Shown here: in pieces, positions 13,794-14,061 of the stretch
Layout of the letters: each line of letters begins with the position of its first letter
How positions within the stretch are numbered: position 1 is the first letter of the stretch
Source: GCA-003244245 sp039924425
GTDB taxonomy: Bacteria > Actinomycetota > Actinomycetes > Mycobacteriales > Pseudonocardiaceae
Assembly (NCBI GenBank): GCA_039924425.1
Contig: JBDTAX010000020.1
Coordinates: 1-14,061, forward strand
Direction of reading: 5' to 3'
Length of the DNA stretch: 14,061 bases
Position numbers and translations under genes: made by a program
Notes under the pieces: model-generated
What the model was told of the DNA's origin: nothing
The model's input: the letters and a program-made list of their open reading frames with translations, nothing else
Databases searched by the model: none

Positions 13794-14061
13794 TCACCGC
13801 CGCAGCGCGTAACAGGCGAACAGCTGGCTGTGCGACTCCAGCAGCCACACCAGCTCCAGACCAACCAGCTCGGCCAGCGGCGCCCGCTCGACGATGGACA
13901 GCGACCCAGCGCTGCCGGCCAATGTGGGCGCGATGGACAGGAACAGCTCGTCCACCAGCCCAGCGGGCAGCAGCGCGGCGTTGAGGTTCGGGCCACCCTC
14001 GCACAGGATCGAGCGCACACCGTGCTCGGTGCGCAACCGGGCGAGCATCGCGGACAGGTCC
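13794..14061 (-). CDS. RibD/dihydrofolate-reductase-family protein, C-terminal part
   Basis: The frame runs off the window end (DLSAMLARLRTEHGVRSILC continues from outside) and stops at 13794. It shows the RibD C-terminal reductase-like pattern: HGVRSILCEGGPNLNAALL, GLVDELFLSIAPTLAGSAG, then a LSIVE and LELVWLLES end. In this family the EGGP loop helps bind NADPH, and members reduce pyrimidine or pterin-like substrates in riboflavin or folate-related metabolism; the substrate cannot be told from the C-terminus alone. It looks like ordinary chromosome beyond the cluster. Confidence 0.82.
   Translation of the reverse strand, partial: DLSAMLARLRTEHGVRSILCEGGPNLNAALLPAGLVDELFLSIAPTLAGSAGSLSIVERAPLAELVGLELVWLLESHSQLFACYALRR

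Overview
The window looks like high-GC actinobacterial chromosome. The base composition, the strong G/C third-position bias, and families such as WD40 tails, XRE/DUF5753 regulators, DUF6879 and protein-isoaspartate-methyltransferase-like (PIMT-like) RiPP enzymes all point to a filamentous actinomycete. Genus cannot be judged from the sequence.

The centre (about 2.4-13.6 kb) is a class I lanthipeptide cluster of the FxLD type. On the plus strand it has a 49-residue precursor (5177-5326), a 16-bp stem-loop, a full-length LanB dehydratase (5422-8536), a LanC cyclase (8533-9798) and a fusion of a SpaB_C-type domain to an FxLD-system PIMT-like methyltransferase (9826-11910). A second FxLD-type methyltransferase lies on the minus strand (12312-13565). 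Divergent from the precursor is a tightly overlapping minus-strand operon: a 67-aa protein, a DUF6879 protein, an XRE/DUF5753 regulator and a third PIMT-like methyltransferase. The roughly 200-bp divergent region holds a well-formed minus-strand promoter bracketed by two near-identical 18-bp sites in opposite orientation, plus a separate 8-bp perfect inverted repeat. The proposed pathway is: LanB dehydrates Ser/Thr in the core SSTDNGCNTVRGSDC, LanC closes thioether rings on the two Cys, and one or more methyltransferases act on Asp, with succinimide or isoaspartate as the likely outcome. No transporter, leader protease or immunity gene is visible.

Two cluster genes are broken by apparent single-base frameshifts. 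lanB has its start and first ~45 codons in one frame (from 5422, with a good ribosome binding site) and the rest in another, the shift lying in the G-rich stretch 5551-5570. The divergent methyltransferase changes frame near 2790-2850, and its conserved C-terminus continues to 2439. Either these are sequencing indels or the cluster is decaying. Between the convergent genes at 11.9-12.4 kb are a short XRE gene and a small plus-strand ORF (12205-12396) whose N-terminal part resembles the FxLD leader but whose tail lacks the Cys-containing core.

Flanks: the left edge has the C-terminus of a WD40-repeat protein and a convergent large HTH/TPR-like regulator. The right edge has a short citrate-synthase-like remnant and the C-terminal part of a RibD/dihydrofolate-reductase-family protein running off the window, which looks like ordinary chromosome and a possible island boundary.
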